Assembly (NCBI GenBank): GCA_009693235.1
Contig: SHXR01000052.1
Coordinates: 1-33,438 of the forward strand
Length of the DNA: 33,438 nt
Reading direction: 5' to 3'
Source of the DNA: Betaproteobacteria bacterium
Lineage (GTDB): Bacteria > Pseudomonadota > Gammaproteobacteria > Burkholderiales > SG8-39
Under the pieces are notes generated by a model that had not been told where the DNA came from, did no database searches, and saw only the letters and a program-made list of their open reading frames with translations. Positions 1 through 8,804 of the stretch are shown here, one piece after another (within the stretch, counting starts at the first letter, position 1; each line of letters begins with the position of its first letter). Position numbers and translations under genes: made by a program.

Positions 1-208
1 CCGCGCTGATGCGCGCCGTGACCACCGTGCCGGGCGGAACGCGGCGCAGGCGCATGCCGATCAGGGTGAACAATCCCACGTAGGCCCCGGAGGCCCATGC
101 CGCGATCCAGAGTGGGATGGGCACCAGATACAACAGAAACGCCAGCCCCACCACCACCAATACGAGCAACCCCAAGCCTCCCGTTAAGCCAGTCGCGATT
201 TCCGTCAT
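1..208 (-). CDS. floA: Flotillin-like protein FloA, N-terminal part (runs off the window)
   Basis: The first 69 codons of a gene that continues beyond the left edge. The peptide starts MTEIATG, has a hydrophobic membrane stretch at about residues 11-35, and then reads LWIAAWASGAY...LFTLIGMRLRRVPP. This matches my memory of the FloA/YqfA (UPF0365) N-terminus, where a membrane anchor is followed by a conserved FTLIGMRLRRV segment. FloA proteins scaffold functional membrane microdomains; the rest of the protein (SPFH-like domain) is not visible. The ATG at 206-208 is preceded by a good GGGAG ribosome site about 5 bases upstream, which fixes the start. The upstream region is AT-rich and carries phased direct repeats, so regulated transcription is plausible. 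Family assignment is from recognition of the N-terminal motif only. Confidence 0.8.
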   Translation of the reverse strand, partial: MTEIATGLTGGLGLLVLVVVGLAFLLYLVPIPLWIAAWASGAYVGLFTLIGMRLRRVPPGTVVTARISA

Positions 209-285
209 TTGCTACTCCCACTCAGTAGTTACTCACATAATTAGTCATTTATTATCAATTACTTGCATCAGTTTAATTTTAGAGT

Positions 286-303
286 GTAACTTTTGCGTAA
301 CTT
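286..303. promoter_or_regulatory. Pair of GTAACTT direct repeats upstream of floA
   Basis: GTAACTT occurs at 286-292 and again at 297-303, separated by 4 bases, so the copies are 11 bp apart, about one helical turn. Tandem heptamers with a 4-5 bp spacer are the usual geometry of OmpR/PhoB-family response-regulator sites. The pair lies in the AT-rich leader of floA. That it is an operator is inference. Confidence 0.35.
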
Positions 304-333
304 CTAACACGCTCTACCCACAAAATAAAAACT

Positions 334-374
334 CTTAATCCTGCGCTTAATCAATGCTTAAACGGTTCTTAAGT
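334..374. promoter_or_regulatory. Four phased CTTAA direct repeats upstream of floA
   Basis: CTTAATC (334-340), CTTAATC (346-352), CTTAAAC (357-363) and CTTAAGT (368-374) follow each other with spacers of 5, 4 and 4 bases. The core CTTAA therefore repeats every 11-12 bp on the same face of the helix. This resembles PmrA/QseB-type boxes, which are direct CTTAA-like repeats about 11 bp apart. The array lies 126 bp upstream of the floA start codon. Binding by a response regulator is inference; the repeat pattern is seen directly. Confidence 0.5.
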
Positions 375-687
375 GACGGTGTCCCGTTGGCAGTTGAAGG
401 TTAGAGCGGGTGGCAGAAATGATTATGCGGCTTTTTGGTGTTGAAGGATAGTAGGCCGAAGAGAGTGGACGAGAGCTGGTAGGCTGGTCGCACTGTGAGG
501 CGTCTGGGAAGTTTTTATACCACTTGGCGCAGTGTTCAGTCAGCTGGTATTTCCCTGCAACGAAACAGGGCTGATGGGCGAAATGGCGGCAGGTGCGGCA
601 GGACTGGGGTGATGTGGGTTGCAAGTTGCTGTGTTCGGCTTGCCGCATCGGATCTATTCGTGCCGATGATGCCATCATGATTGCCAT
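358..687 (-). CDS. Possible small cysteine-rich protein (uncertain)
   Basis: An open frame of 109 codons starting at an ATG at 685-687 (longer starts reach 780). Residues 30-66 contain Cys30, Cys33, Cys41, Cys53 and Cys66 in a setting that reads like a small zinc-binding protein (CRTCRHFA...PCF...EHCAKWYKNF). The rest is low-complexity and not protein-like, no ribosome site is clear, and the 3' end runs into the CTTAA repeat array. I do not recognise a family. It may be a phage-type or mobile-element small gene, or a chance frame. The cysteine spacing is the only argument for it. Confidence 0.22.
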   Translation of the reverse strand: MAIMMASSARIDPMRQAEHSNLQPTSPQSCRTCRHFAHQPCFVAGKYQLTEHCAKWYKNFPDASQCDQPTSSRPLSSAYYPSTPKSRIIISATRSNLQLPTGHRHLRTV

Positions 688-1313
688 GCTAGACTGCCCT
701 GAATCAAGCCTCTTAGGGGTGATATGAGAACAATTGTGTTCCCGCCGATCCCAGACTGACCACCTGTGCCGATTGCGCATTGACCAGTGTTTGTCGAATG
801 GCGGCGGTGGTCAATTGCAGATCGGCAATACCTGCGCTAACTGGTCAACTTCGAATTGGCGAGAACAGGTCGCAGCAAAGGTCACTAAAAGAATAAAAAT
901 TCTGCACGGCCGCTGCCCATGCCATCCCGGCAGGTCCAAGGCCCTACCCCCCCCAGTGGGTCTGGGCGTTGCCAGAAGGCCCGTGGCGAGCATGGCATAG
1001 CTGTCTACTACGCCATCCTTGCGCAACCAGTTCGCGGGCGCGGGACGCCTGCGATCGGGCAGTTTGCCCGGCGGGGGCGGCATGGGTAGATCGGTAGGGC
1101 TAACTCCCTCCGTTCACCGCATTTGCCTTTGGCCCACCTGTCTCCCCCCGCATCACGGGAGGGTAGCGTGTCGCTAAGCACCGGTTTCACCGCTTTCACC
1201 GGTTGCTACCCCCGCGGTTAAGAAAACAACCAGGTCACCTGATTCAGGCGCAAAATATTAGTGGGGTTGTTTGGGGGGTAGATGTATTATTTCTCTCTGA
1301 TCCATTGGAGAAA
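688..1313. other. Stretch without a supportable gene
   Basis: About 0.6 kb between the doubtful cysteine-rich frame and the 3' end of tRNA-Ser. Short frames exist on both strands, but none has recognisable motifs or a good start. It includes a run of eight C at 947-954 and imperfect TTTCACCG repeats near 1183-1204. Because it lies directly downstream of a tRNA gene, a favoured integration point, it could be decayed mobile DNA, but I see no integrase or attachment repeat. Confidence 0.5.
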
Positions 1314-1404
1314 TGGCGGAGAGGGTCGGATTCGAACCGACGGTACGTTGAAAACGTACACTGGATTTCGAGTCCAGCGCATTCGACCACTCTGCCACCT
1401 CTCC
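1314..1404 (-). tRNA. tRNA-Ser (anticodon CGA)
   Basis: Reading leftward, the 7-bp acceptor stem GGAGAGG pairs with CCTCTCC and is followed by a G discriminator and an encoded CCA (complement at 1314-1316). The anticodon stem CTGGA/TCCAG holds loop CTCGAAA with anticodon CGA (complement at 1368-1370), which reads UCG serine codons. The long variable arm with a GTACGT/ACGTAC stem is the class II hallmark of tRNA-Ser. The T arm is GTCGG-TTCGAAT-CCGAC. All arms pair perfectly, so the gene looks functional. Confidence 0.97.
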
Positions 1405-1415
1405 GGATACTTCTA

Positions 1416-1661
1416 TTACCGAGGCCGATTATCAATCGCGACCTCAATTGCCGTGCAGTCGGGGCGGCCGCGATTGTACACGTGAACCTGCACGCGAACT
1501 TCGACGCTGCGGATTTTCTCCATGTGTCGGCCAAGGGCGGCTGAAACGCTGACAAATTCAATCGATCGATCGCCGGGCGCATGCTCGACTTTGTTGGCTT
1601 CGTCGTAGGCACGCTTGAGGATAGAATCGTGGATGACTGTGAAGCCACGAGCTGCCGACAT
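1416..1661 (-). CDS. Small hypothetical protein upstream of tRNA-Ser
   Basis: An open frame of 81 residues beginning MSAARGFTV and ending 12 bases before the tRNA-Ser 5' end. A GAGGGA ribosome-like site lies about 11 bases upstream of the chosen ATG; the frame can be extended to 1730, but that would run antisense through the EamA fragment. The composition is protein-like, with a mixed charged and hydrophobic pattern and an alternating-hydrophobic stretch (EKIRSVEVRVQVHVYNRG) that suggests a beta strand. I recognise no family. It could be a remnant of a longer gene, since its upstream neighbour is itself a deletion chimera. Confidence 0.35.
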   Translation of the reverse strand: MSAARGFTVIHDSILKRAYDEANKVEHAPGDRSIEFVSVSAALGRHMEKIRSVEVRVQVHVYNRGRPDCTAIEVAIDNRPR

Positions 1662-1700
1662 GCTTGCTTCGAATTCCCTCGGCCACCTGGCGGCAACCCC

Positions 1701-2315
1701 ATGAACTATCAGGTTTTTGGACCTGGGCATGTGCTGCTGGCGACGACTTTATTCGCCGCCAGCAGTATCCTGGCGCGGGTCGCCTACGACGATGGCGGTA
1801 ATCCGCTCGCATTTGTCACGGTACGGGCGGCTGCTGCGGTCACGATTCTCTGGGTCTGGTTGGCGCTTTCCGCGGAACCGTGGAAACTTTCGATCCGCGA
1901 TCGTAATCATGCGGTGATCCTCGGCTTGGTCGTCACCGTCAATCATTTCGCCCTCAAATTACCGATGCTGCGAACTCGCCGGGGACGCATCATCAATATC
2001 GCTTCGATTGCGGGCGTCATGGACAATCGCGGGCAGACCAACTATGCCGCGGCGAAGGCAGGCCTCATCGGCGCGACGAAATCATTGTCGATGGAATGTG
2101 CGTCACGGGGCGTTACCGTCAACGCGGTTGCTCCCGGTATCATCGACTCGCCGATGTCAGGCGATGCATTTCCAACGGAGCGAATCAAGGTGCTGGTGCC
2201 GATGCAACGTCCCGGCCGGCCGGATGAAGTAGCGTCGCTAATCGCCTTTCTGGCATCAGATGCGGAGAGTTATATTTCCGGGCAGGTTATCGGCATCAAT
2301 GGTGGGATGGCATGA
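1701..2315 (+). pseudogene. In-frame chimera: EamA/DMT transporter N-terminus joined to short-chain dehydrogenase C-terminus
   Basis: One continuous 204-residue frame made of two unrelated halves. Residues 1 to about 86 read as the start of a drug/metabolite transporter: GHVLLATTLFAASSILARVAY, then a hydrophobic second helix ending near VILGLVVTVNHFALK. From about residue 88 (near base 1962) the sequence becomes the back half of a FabG-like SDR: PMLRTRRGRIINIASIAG with the catalytic Ser region, then YAAAK with catalytic Tyr and Lys, VAPGIIDSPM and a final ISGQVIGINGG. The SDR lacks its TGxxxGIG cofactor-binding half, and the transporter lacks eight or so helices. The simplest reading is a deletion that fused two genes in frame, or an assembly join. 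The stop overlaps the next gene's ATG, so the dehydrogenase half was once translationally coupled to the dioxygenase. Neither activity is expected to survive. Confidence 0.75.
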
Positions 2316-3145
2316 GCAAGCTGATTATTCGACGGATCGCCGGCGCCCTCGGTGCGGAAATCGCTGGCATTGATCTGCGCGCCCCGATCGATGCTGCACG
2401 GATGGCCATTATTCGGGCTGCCTGGTTAGAGCACCTCGTCCTATTCTTTCGTGACCAGGCCTTATCGACCGCCGAGTTCCTTGCGTTTGCGAGACGGTTC
2501 GGGGAAGTCATCGAATATCCATTCGTGAAAGGCCTGCCCGATTTTCCGGAAGTGATTCCAGTGGTCAAGCTGGAACATGAACGCGTGAATTTTGGCGGGC
2601 TCTGGCATTCCGATACCACCTATCTCGATATGCCGCCAATGGCGTCGATGTTGATCGCGAAGGAAGTCCCGCCGGTAGGCGGCGATACGCTCTTTGCCAA
2701 CATGTATGCGGCGTATGAAGCGTTGTCGCCGGGGATGCAGGCGATCCTTCAAGCATTGAAAGGGGTCAATAGTTCAGCGAAAGCGGATGCCTCGCGCACC
2801 CGGGAAGATCGCCTTAAGACCGACGCTCGCAGTTCCGCGCGTGAAGAGTTTGTCGCCGAGCATCCGGTCGTTCGCACGCATCCGGAAACCGGCCGGAAGG
2901 CCCTGTACGTCAACGTCGGTCACACCGTCCGATTTCACTCGATGACCGAAGAGGAGAGCGCACCGATTCTGCAGTACTTGTTCCAACATCAAGTAAGGCC
3001 GGAGTTCACCTGCCGCTTTTCGTGGCAGCCCGGGTCGATTGCGCTATGGGATAACCGCTGTGCACAACATAACCCGATCAACGACTATCACGGGTATCGC
3101 CGGGTCATGCACCGCGTAACGCTCGCCGGTGATCGGCCGCAGTGA
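2312..3145 (+). CDS. TauD/TfdA-family Fe(II)/2-oxoglutarate dioxygenase
   Basis: 277 residues, the usual length of the family. These enzymes use Fe(II), O2 and 2-oxoglutarate to hydroxylate, and often thereby cleave, small substrates such as taurine or phenoxyacetates. The facial triad is visible: His99 and Asp101 in WHSDTTY, and His253 in WDNRCAQHNPINDY. Arg264 in YRRVMHRVTLAGD fits the 2-oxoglutarate-binding arginine. These positions nearly coincide with those known for E. coli TauD. The ATG overlaps the TGA of the upstream SDR half (ATGA), so the two were an operon. No sulfonate transporter or regulator is nearby, so the substrate is unknown and the symbol tauD is not justified. The enzyme itself looks intact. 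Confidence 0.9.
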   Translation: MSKLIIRRIAGALGAEIAGIDLRAPIDAARMAIIRAAWLEHLVLFFRDQALSTAEFLAFARRFGEVIEYPFVKGLPDFPEVIPVVKLEHERVNFGGLWHSDTTYLDMPPMASMLIAKEVPPVGGDTLFANMYAAYEALSPGMQAILQALKGVNSSAKADASRTREDRLKTDARSSAREEFVAEHPVVRTHPETGRKALYVNVGHTVRFHSMTEEESAPILQYLFQHQVRPEFTCRFSWQPGSIALWDNRCAQHNPINDYHGYRRVMHRVTLAGDRPQ

Positions 3146-3336
3146 TCCGCACGCCACACTGCTTGCCATTTGTCGAGAGCTGATAGAGCGGCGAGGGATG
3201 ACACGGACTGACGATCGTATGCTATCTTCTTCGCATCTGTAAGGTGTTGCCCGCTAGAGACGTAGGTAGCCCGACATCCGGATCGGCCGACGCGAAGTGG
3301 TCGTTGGTGGCCGATCAGCAAACGGGGAGATTTTCG

Positions 3337-3972
3337 TTGGACCACAACAATCTCGCGCGAGTGTATGATTTTTATGCGCGCACGTATGACAAAACCTTTG
3401 GCAAAGTTTTCCGCGAGTCGCGTGAACACGCGATTCGAAATCTTCAAGTGCGACCCGGCGAGCGCGTCCTTGAGGTTGGTGTTGGCACTGGTGTCAGTCT
3501 GCCGCTCTATCCCCGCGACACGCAGATTGTGGGAATCGACTATTCGCGCGGCATGCTGGAGCAGGCCGAACGTCGCGTCGCAGACGAACGGCTCGGTAAC
3601 GTTCAGTTAATACACATGGATGCCTGCAACATGGCATTTCCCGATTCGAGTTTTGATCTGGTGCTGGCCGCCTATGTTTTGACCGCGGTCCCCGATCATC
3701 GGACCGTCATGAGCGAGATGGTCCGCGTTTGCAAGCCAGGCGGTCGCATTGTCTTTCTGAATCACCTGGTCAACGGCAATAAGGTCCTCGCATTCTTTGA
3801 GCGCCTGGTGTCACCCGCATGCGAGAAGATCGGGTTTCGGACCGACCTTGCATTGCATCACATCGTCGAGGGTATGCCCGTCACCGTGCGCAGTGAACAA
3901 CGGGTGAAGCCCTTGCGGATGTGGCGCCTGGTGGAATGCATCAACGACAAGCGTCTGGCCGCCGCGATCTAA
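3337..3972 (+). CDS. Class I SAM-dependent methyltransferase, PmtA-like (phospholipid N-methyltransferase type)
   Basis: 211 residues from the TTG start chosen here, which has a GGGGAG ribosome site 7 bases upstream; a GTG at 3244 would add 31 unconserved residues. The SAM-binding motif I is VLEVGVGTGVSLP (about residues 44-56), followed by the acidic strand VGIDYS (65-70). MDACNMAFPDSSFDLVLAAYVLTAVPD carries the later motifs. The opening VYDFYARTYDKTFG and the GVGTGVSLPLYP core resemble the Rhodobacter-type phosphatidylethanolamine N-methyltransferase PmtA, which makes phosphatidylcholine stepwise. The same fold also serves ubiquinone and other methyltransferases, so the substrate is inference. 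It lies about 190 bp downstream of the dioxygenase and probably has its own promoter. Confidence 0.8.
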   Translation: MDHNNLARVYDFYARTYDKTFGKVFRESREHAIRNLQVRPGERVLEVGVGTGVSLPLYPRDTQIVGIDYSRGMLEQAERRVADERLGNVQLIHMDACNMAFPDSSFDLVLAAYVLTAVPDHRTVMSEMVRVCKPGGRIVFLNHLVNGNKVLAFFERLVSPACEKIGFRTDLALHHIVEGMPVTVRSEQRVKPLRMWRLVECINDKRLAAAI

Positions 3973-4046
3973 GGACGAGATGAGCCGCGAGCGCGGCGGC
4001 GTACGCGGCACGGGCGCGTCCCGTGGTCGAGCGAGGCGCCGCTGCG

Positions 4047-4472
4047 CTAACTGGCAATAGGCGCCGGAAATCCGCGGGGCAGCACGATTGAAAACCCTCT
4101 TAAGCGGTAGCGGGCGCGCACTAGTTTTAAGAGCGCCTTGTCCTTGGTGACTAGATATTGCGCGCCGGCATCACGCGCCAGTTCAAGAAATTTCTGATCA
4201 TCAGGATCCTTGCATCGCGGTAGTGGCAGGGCGCTCGCCTGATACGGGTTGCGCGTGACCGTCTGGCGATAGGTATCCAAGACCGATTGGCGCGCACTAG
4301 GATTAAGCGCGAGCGTGTCATAGGCCAAAACGCGCGCCAGCTCCGCTTCGCAAAGATCATTCGTTACGACGACGGCCAGGCGGCGCTCCAGCGCCGTGAC
4401 GATATGCGCAATGCCAGGATCACGAAAAACCAGCCAATCGAGTACAACGTTGGTGTCAAGAACAATTTGCAC
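4047..4472 (-). CDS. PIN-domain protein, putative toxin of COG1569 type
   Basis: 141 residues starting at a GTG (4470-4472). The PIN fold acidic residues are present: Asp6 in VLDTNVVLDWL, Glu42 or Glu44 in CEAELARVL, Asp89/Asp91/Asp92 in CKDPDDQKFLELA, and Asp111 in YLVTKDKALL. These bind Mg2+ in PIN ribonucleases such as VapC. The arrangement KDPDDQKFLELA...AQYLVTKDK is typical of the 'putative toxin component, PIN family' group. No antitoxin-sized gene precedes or follows it: the next gene upstream is the broken sensor kinase and the gap is about 70 bp. It is therefore an orphan toxin, a toxin whose partner is elsewhere, or a housekeeping-type PIN nuclease. Confidence 0.85.
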   Translation of the reverse strand: MQIVLDTNVVLDWLVFRDPGIAHIVTALERRLAVVVTNDLCEAELARVLAYDTLALNPSARQSVLDTYRQTVTRNPYQASALPLPRCKDPDDQKFLELARDAGAQYLVTKDKALLKLVRARYRLRGFSIVLPRGFPAPIAS

Positions 4473-4544
4473 GGGTCATAAGGATAGGGATCAGCGGATG
4501 GGGCATGCATCGATATGGGTAGGGTGATGCATCAGCACCGGCCG

Positions 4545-6901
<2,357 letters not shown>

Positions 6902-6996
6902 GCCCTATTGTCCTCTGCGATGCGCGGCTCGGATGAGACCCTGAAGCAATTGAGTCTATCGTTCACCAGTTGCGCCATCGCTTGATGTCATGCTTT

Positions 6997-7019
6997 AGTT
7001 CACGAATATATCGTGAACT
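6997..7019. repeat. Perfect inverted repeat AGTTCACGA-N5-TCGTGAACT
   Basis: Two 9-bp arms (6997-7005 and 7011-7019) flank ATATA. The element lies in the 217-bp gap between the leftward oxidoreductase gene (stop 7119) and the start of the kinase pseudogene (6901), about 95 bp before the kinase start. There is no T tract on the leftward strand side, so an operator for a dimeric regulator is as likely as a terminator. Function is inference. Confidence 0.45.
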
Positions 7020-7118
7020 GGTGGAAACATTAGTGCTGAAGGGCGCATGGCGGGCATGCAATCTGCTCGCTGATTATGCTTGCGTGGACGGGGGAATTCG
7101 GTGATGCGAACGCGGCCG

Positions 7119-8579
7119 CTACTTGCTTGATCGATGCCACCTGGGTGGTGTCAATCGGCGTTTGCCATCGTTCGTCTTCGCGATGCCTGGTTCATCGAGT
7201 TGTTTGCGATCCCACAGTTGGCAGGTGACCTGCTGATGTTTTTGGTCAAGCGCCTCACAGTAGTTGGTGTATTCGCAGAGGATGGCATCACGACCGTGGC
7301 CACTGCGAACTTTCGCGAACCAATCGGGATCGGCCAATGCCTGACGGGCGAACCCGATGATGTCGGCACGCTCTTCGGCGAGTAGACGCTCTGCCGGCAC
7401 AAAATCGTAGATGCCGCCGGTCAAGATGACCGGCGTCGTAAGGCCCGTCGCGCGCAACGCATGGCGAATGGCCGTGACCGGTTCGATGTTGCGGCCAAAC
7501 GGGCCGCGCTCGTCCGAGACGTATTGGGGCATGCACTCGTAGCCGCTTGGTCCGGTGTACGGATAGGCGGATGCGCCGATTGCGGGCTGCTTGGCGTCTT
7601 CAAATTTGCCGCCGCGCGAGAGCGACAGAAAGTCCATGCCCGCCCTGGCAAACGCGATGCCAAAGTAGGTCGCATCGGCCACGGTGTTACCGCCGACAAT
7701 GCATTCTTCCGCTAGCAACCGGCAACCGACCGGGAAGTCCGCGCCGACCGCTTCACGGACGGCGCGGAATACCTCAAGGGGTAGACGTGCGCGATATTCC
7801 CGTGGGCCTCCGTATCCATCACGTCGATCGTTCAGCGCCGAGAGAAACGAAGCCATGGTGTAAGCATGAGCGTAATGGAGTTCGACGCCGTCGAACCCCG
7901 CCGCACGGGCGCGCCGGGCTGCCTGAGAAAATAAGCTGGGTAGTTGCTGCGGCAGCGCGCGGATGTGCGGCAAATCGGTGTTGGTCACCCGCTCTCGATG
8001 GCCGACGCGGAGCGCTTCCATCTCGCGGGCATCGAGGATCGTCCGCAGCTCGTCGTCAGGAAGGGAAGCGAGTTTCTCCCGAATCGCCTCATCGGTCTCA
8101 GCCTCGCTTGCCAAGGCTTGCCGGTGGCGATCGGTGATGCGCAGAAATTGCCGAAAGAACCGCTCGGGCTCGGGTCGACGGCGGATAGCGAGGAAATCGA
8201 TGATCTGGATGAAGAGCCGCGTTTCTCCCTCGCTTGCTTCTCGCACCGCCTCGACCAGCTTGCGTAATCCCGGCAAGAAGCGATCATCGCCGATGCGTAG
8301 CAGCGGGCCGCTCGGAATGTCTCGAATGCCCGTGGCCTCCACCACGATTGCACCTGGTCTGCCGCGCGCAAAGCGTGCATACCATTCGATGTTCGCGTCG
8401 GTAACGAACCCGTCTTCGGTGGCCCGCCACGGCACCATTGCCGGAACCCAGGTGCGACTCGACAAGGGCAGGCCGCCGACCAGGATTGGGCTAAATAGGC
8501 GTGACTGTGCCGCCTGATCCGCGGTCGGCCAAGCTTGCGGCTTCGTGTACCAGCGGATTCGTTGTGGAGGACGCCACAT
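7119..8579 (-). CDS. NADH:flavin oxidoreductase of the Old Yellow Enzyme family (divergent)
   Basis: 486 residues, a single TIM barrel of the OYE type that should bind FMN and reduce activated alkenes or similar substrates with NAD(P)H. Visible landmarks: LFSPILVGGLPLSSRTWVPAMVPW at the start of the barrel (residues 28-51), AARRARAAGFDGVELHYAHAYTMASFLS with paired His235 and His238, NDRRDGYGG, VILTGGIYDF and IIGFARQALADPDW near the phosphate-binding end. Deviations from textbook OYEs are the HYAHAY pair instead of HGAHGY, an IIDFLAIRRRP segment where QLxHxGR is usual, and about 40 extra residues at 140-200. There is a Cys pair (CEYTNYC) near the end but no C-terminal FAD/NAD domain, so it is not a complete 2,4-dienoyl-CoA reductase. 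The start is uncertain because no strong ribosome site precedes the ATG. Confidence 0.85.
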   Translation of the reverse strand: MWRPPQRIRWYTKPQAWPTADQAAQSRLFSPILVGGLPLSSRTWVPAMVPWRATEDGFVTDANIEWYARFARGRPGAIVVEATGIRDIPSGPLLRIGDDRFLPGLRKLVEAVREASEGETRLFIQIIDFLAIRRRPEPERFFRQFLRITDRHRQALASEAETDEAIREKLASLPDDELRTILDAREMEALRVGHRERVTNTDLPHIRALPQQLPSLFSQAARRARAAGFDGVELHYAHAYTMASFLSALNDRRDGYGGPREYRARLPLEVFRAVREAVGADFPVGCRLLAEECIVGGNTVADATYFGIAFARAGMDFLSLSRGGKFEDAKQPAIGASAYPYTGPSGYECMPQYVSDERGPFGRNIEPVTAIRHALRATGLTTPVILTGGIYDFVPAERLLAEERADIIGFARQALADPDWFAKVRSGHGRDAILCEYTNYCEALDQKHQQVTCQLWDRKQLDEPGIAKTNDGKRRLTPPRWHRSSK

Positions 8580-8609
8580 GACAGTCGAAGGGAAATAGGA
8601 GCAGTTAGG

Positions 8610-8804
8610 ATGAAGCGTATAGATCCCGACCAGCCGCAGTCAGGCACGCTGCTGAAACGAGTGGATTCTAGTCTGATCGACTGCCTTCCAGGATCACCCT
8701 CTGTCGTCCATGCGGATAGAATTGGACCGGCAGGAACGGCGAGTGCCACGGACGGCCGGGCGAGCGTCGTGTGGGTGCGTCGTGTCAAGCATGGAAATGG
8801 ATAA
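8610..8804 (+). CDS. Small ORF translationally coupled to the tonB-like gene
   Basis: 64 residues beginning MKRIDPDQPQSG. The ATG follows AGGAG by about 9 bases, and the TAA stop shares its last base with the ATG of the TonB-like gene (TAATG), the normal pattern for translational coupling. Betaproteobacteria often carry hemP in this position, but the HemP ending (LR.TR.GKLILTK) is absent. The sequence has few hydrophobic stretches and no motif I know. It may be a leader peptide that sets TonB translation or a decayed small gene. The ribosome site and the overlap are the evidence. Confidence 0.4.
   Translation: MKRIDPDQPQSGTLLKRVDSSLIDCLPGSPSVVHADRIGPAGTASATDGRASVVWVRRVKHGNG

Noticed and set aside
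947..954. Run of eight C as a possible phase-variation tract
   Set aside because: It is not inside a convincing coding frame or promoter, so there is nothing for it to switch.
1314..1404. tRNA-Ser as an attachment site of an integrated element
   Set aside because: No integrase gene and no direct repeat of the tRNA 3' end were found in the window.
3984..3997. GCCGCG-AG-CGCGGC hairpin after the methyltransferase gene, as a terminator
   Set aside because: Two-base loop, no T tract, and in a GC-rich stretch where such short palindromes are expected.
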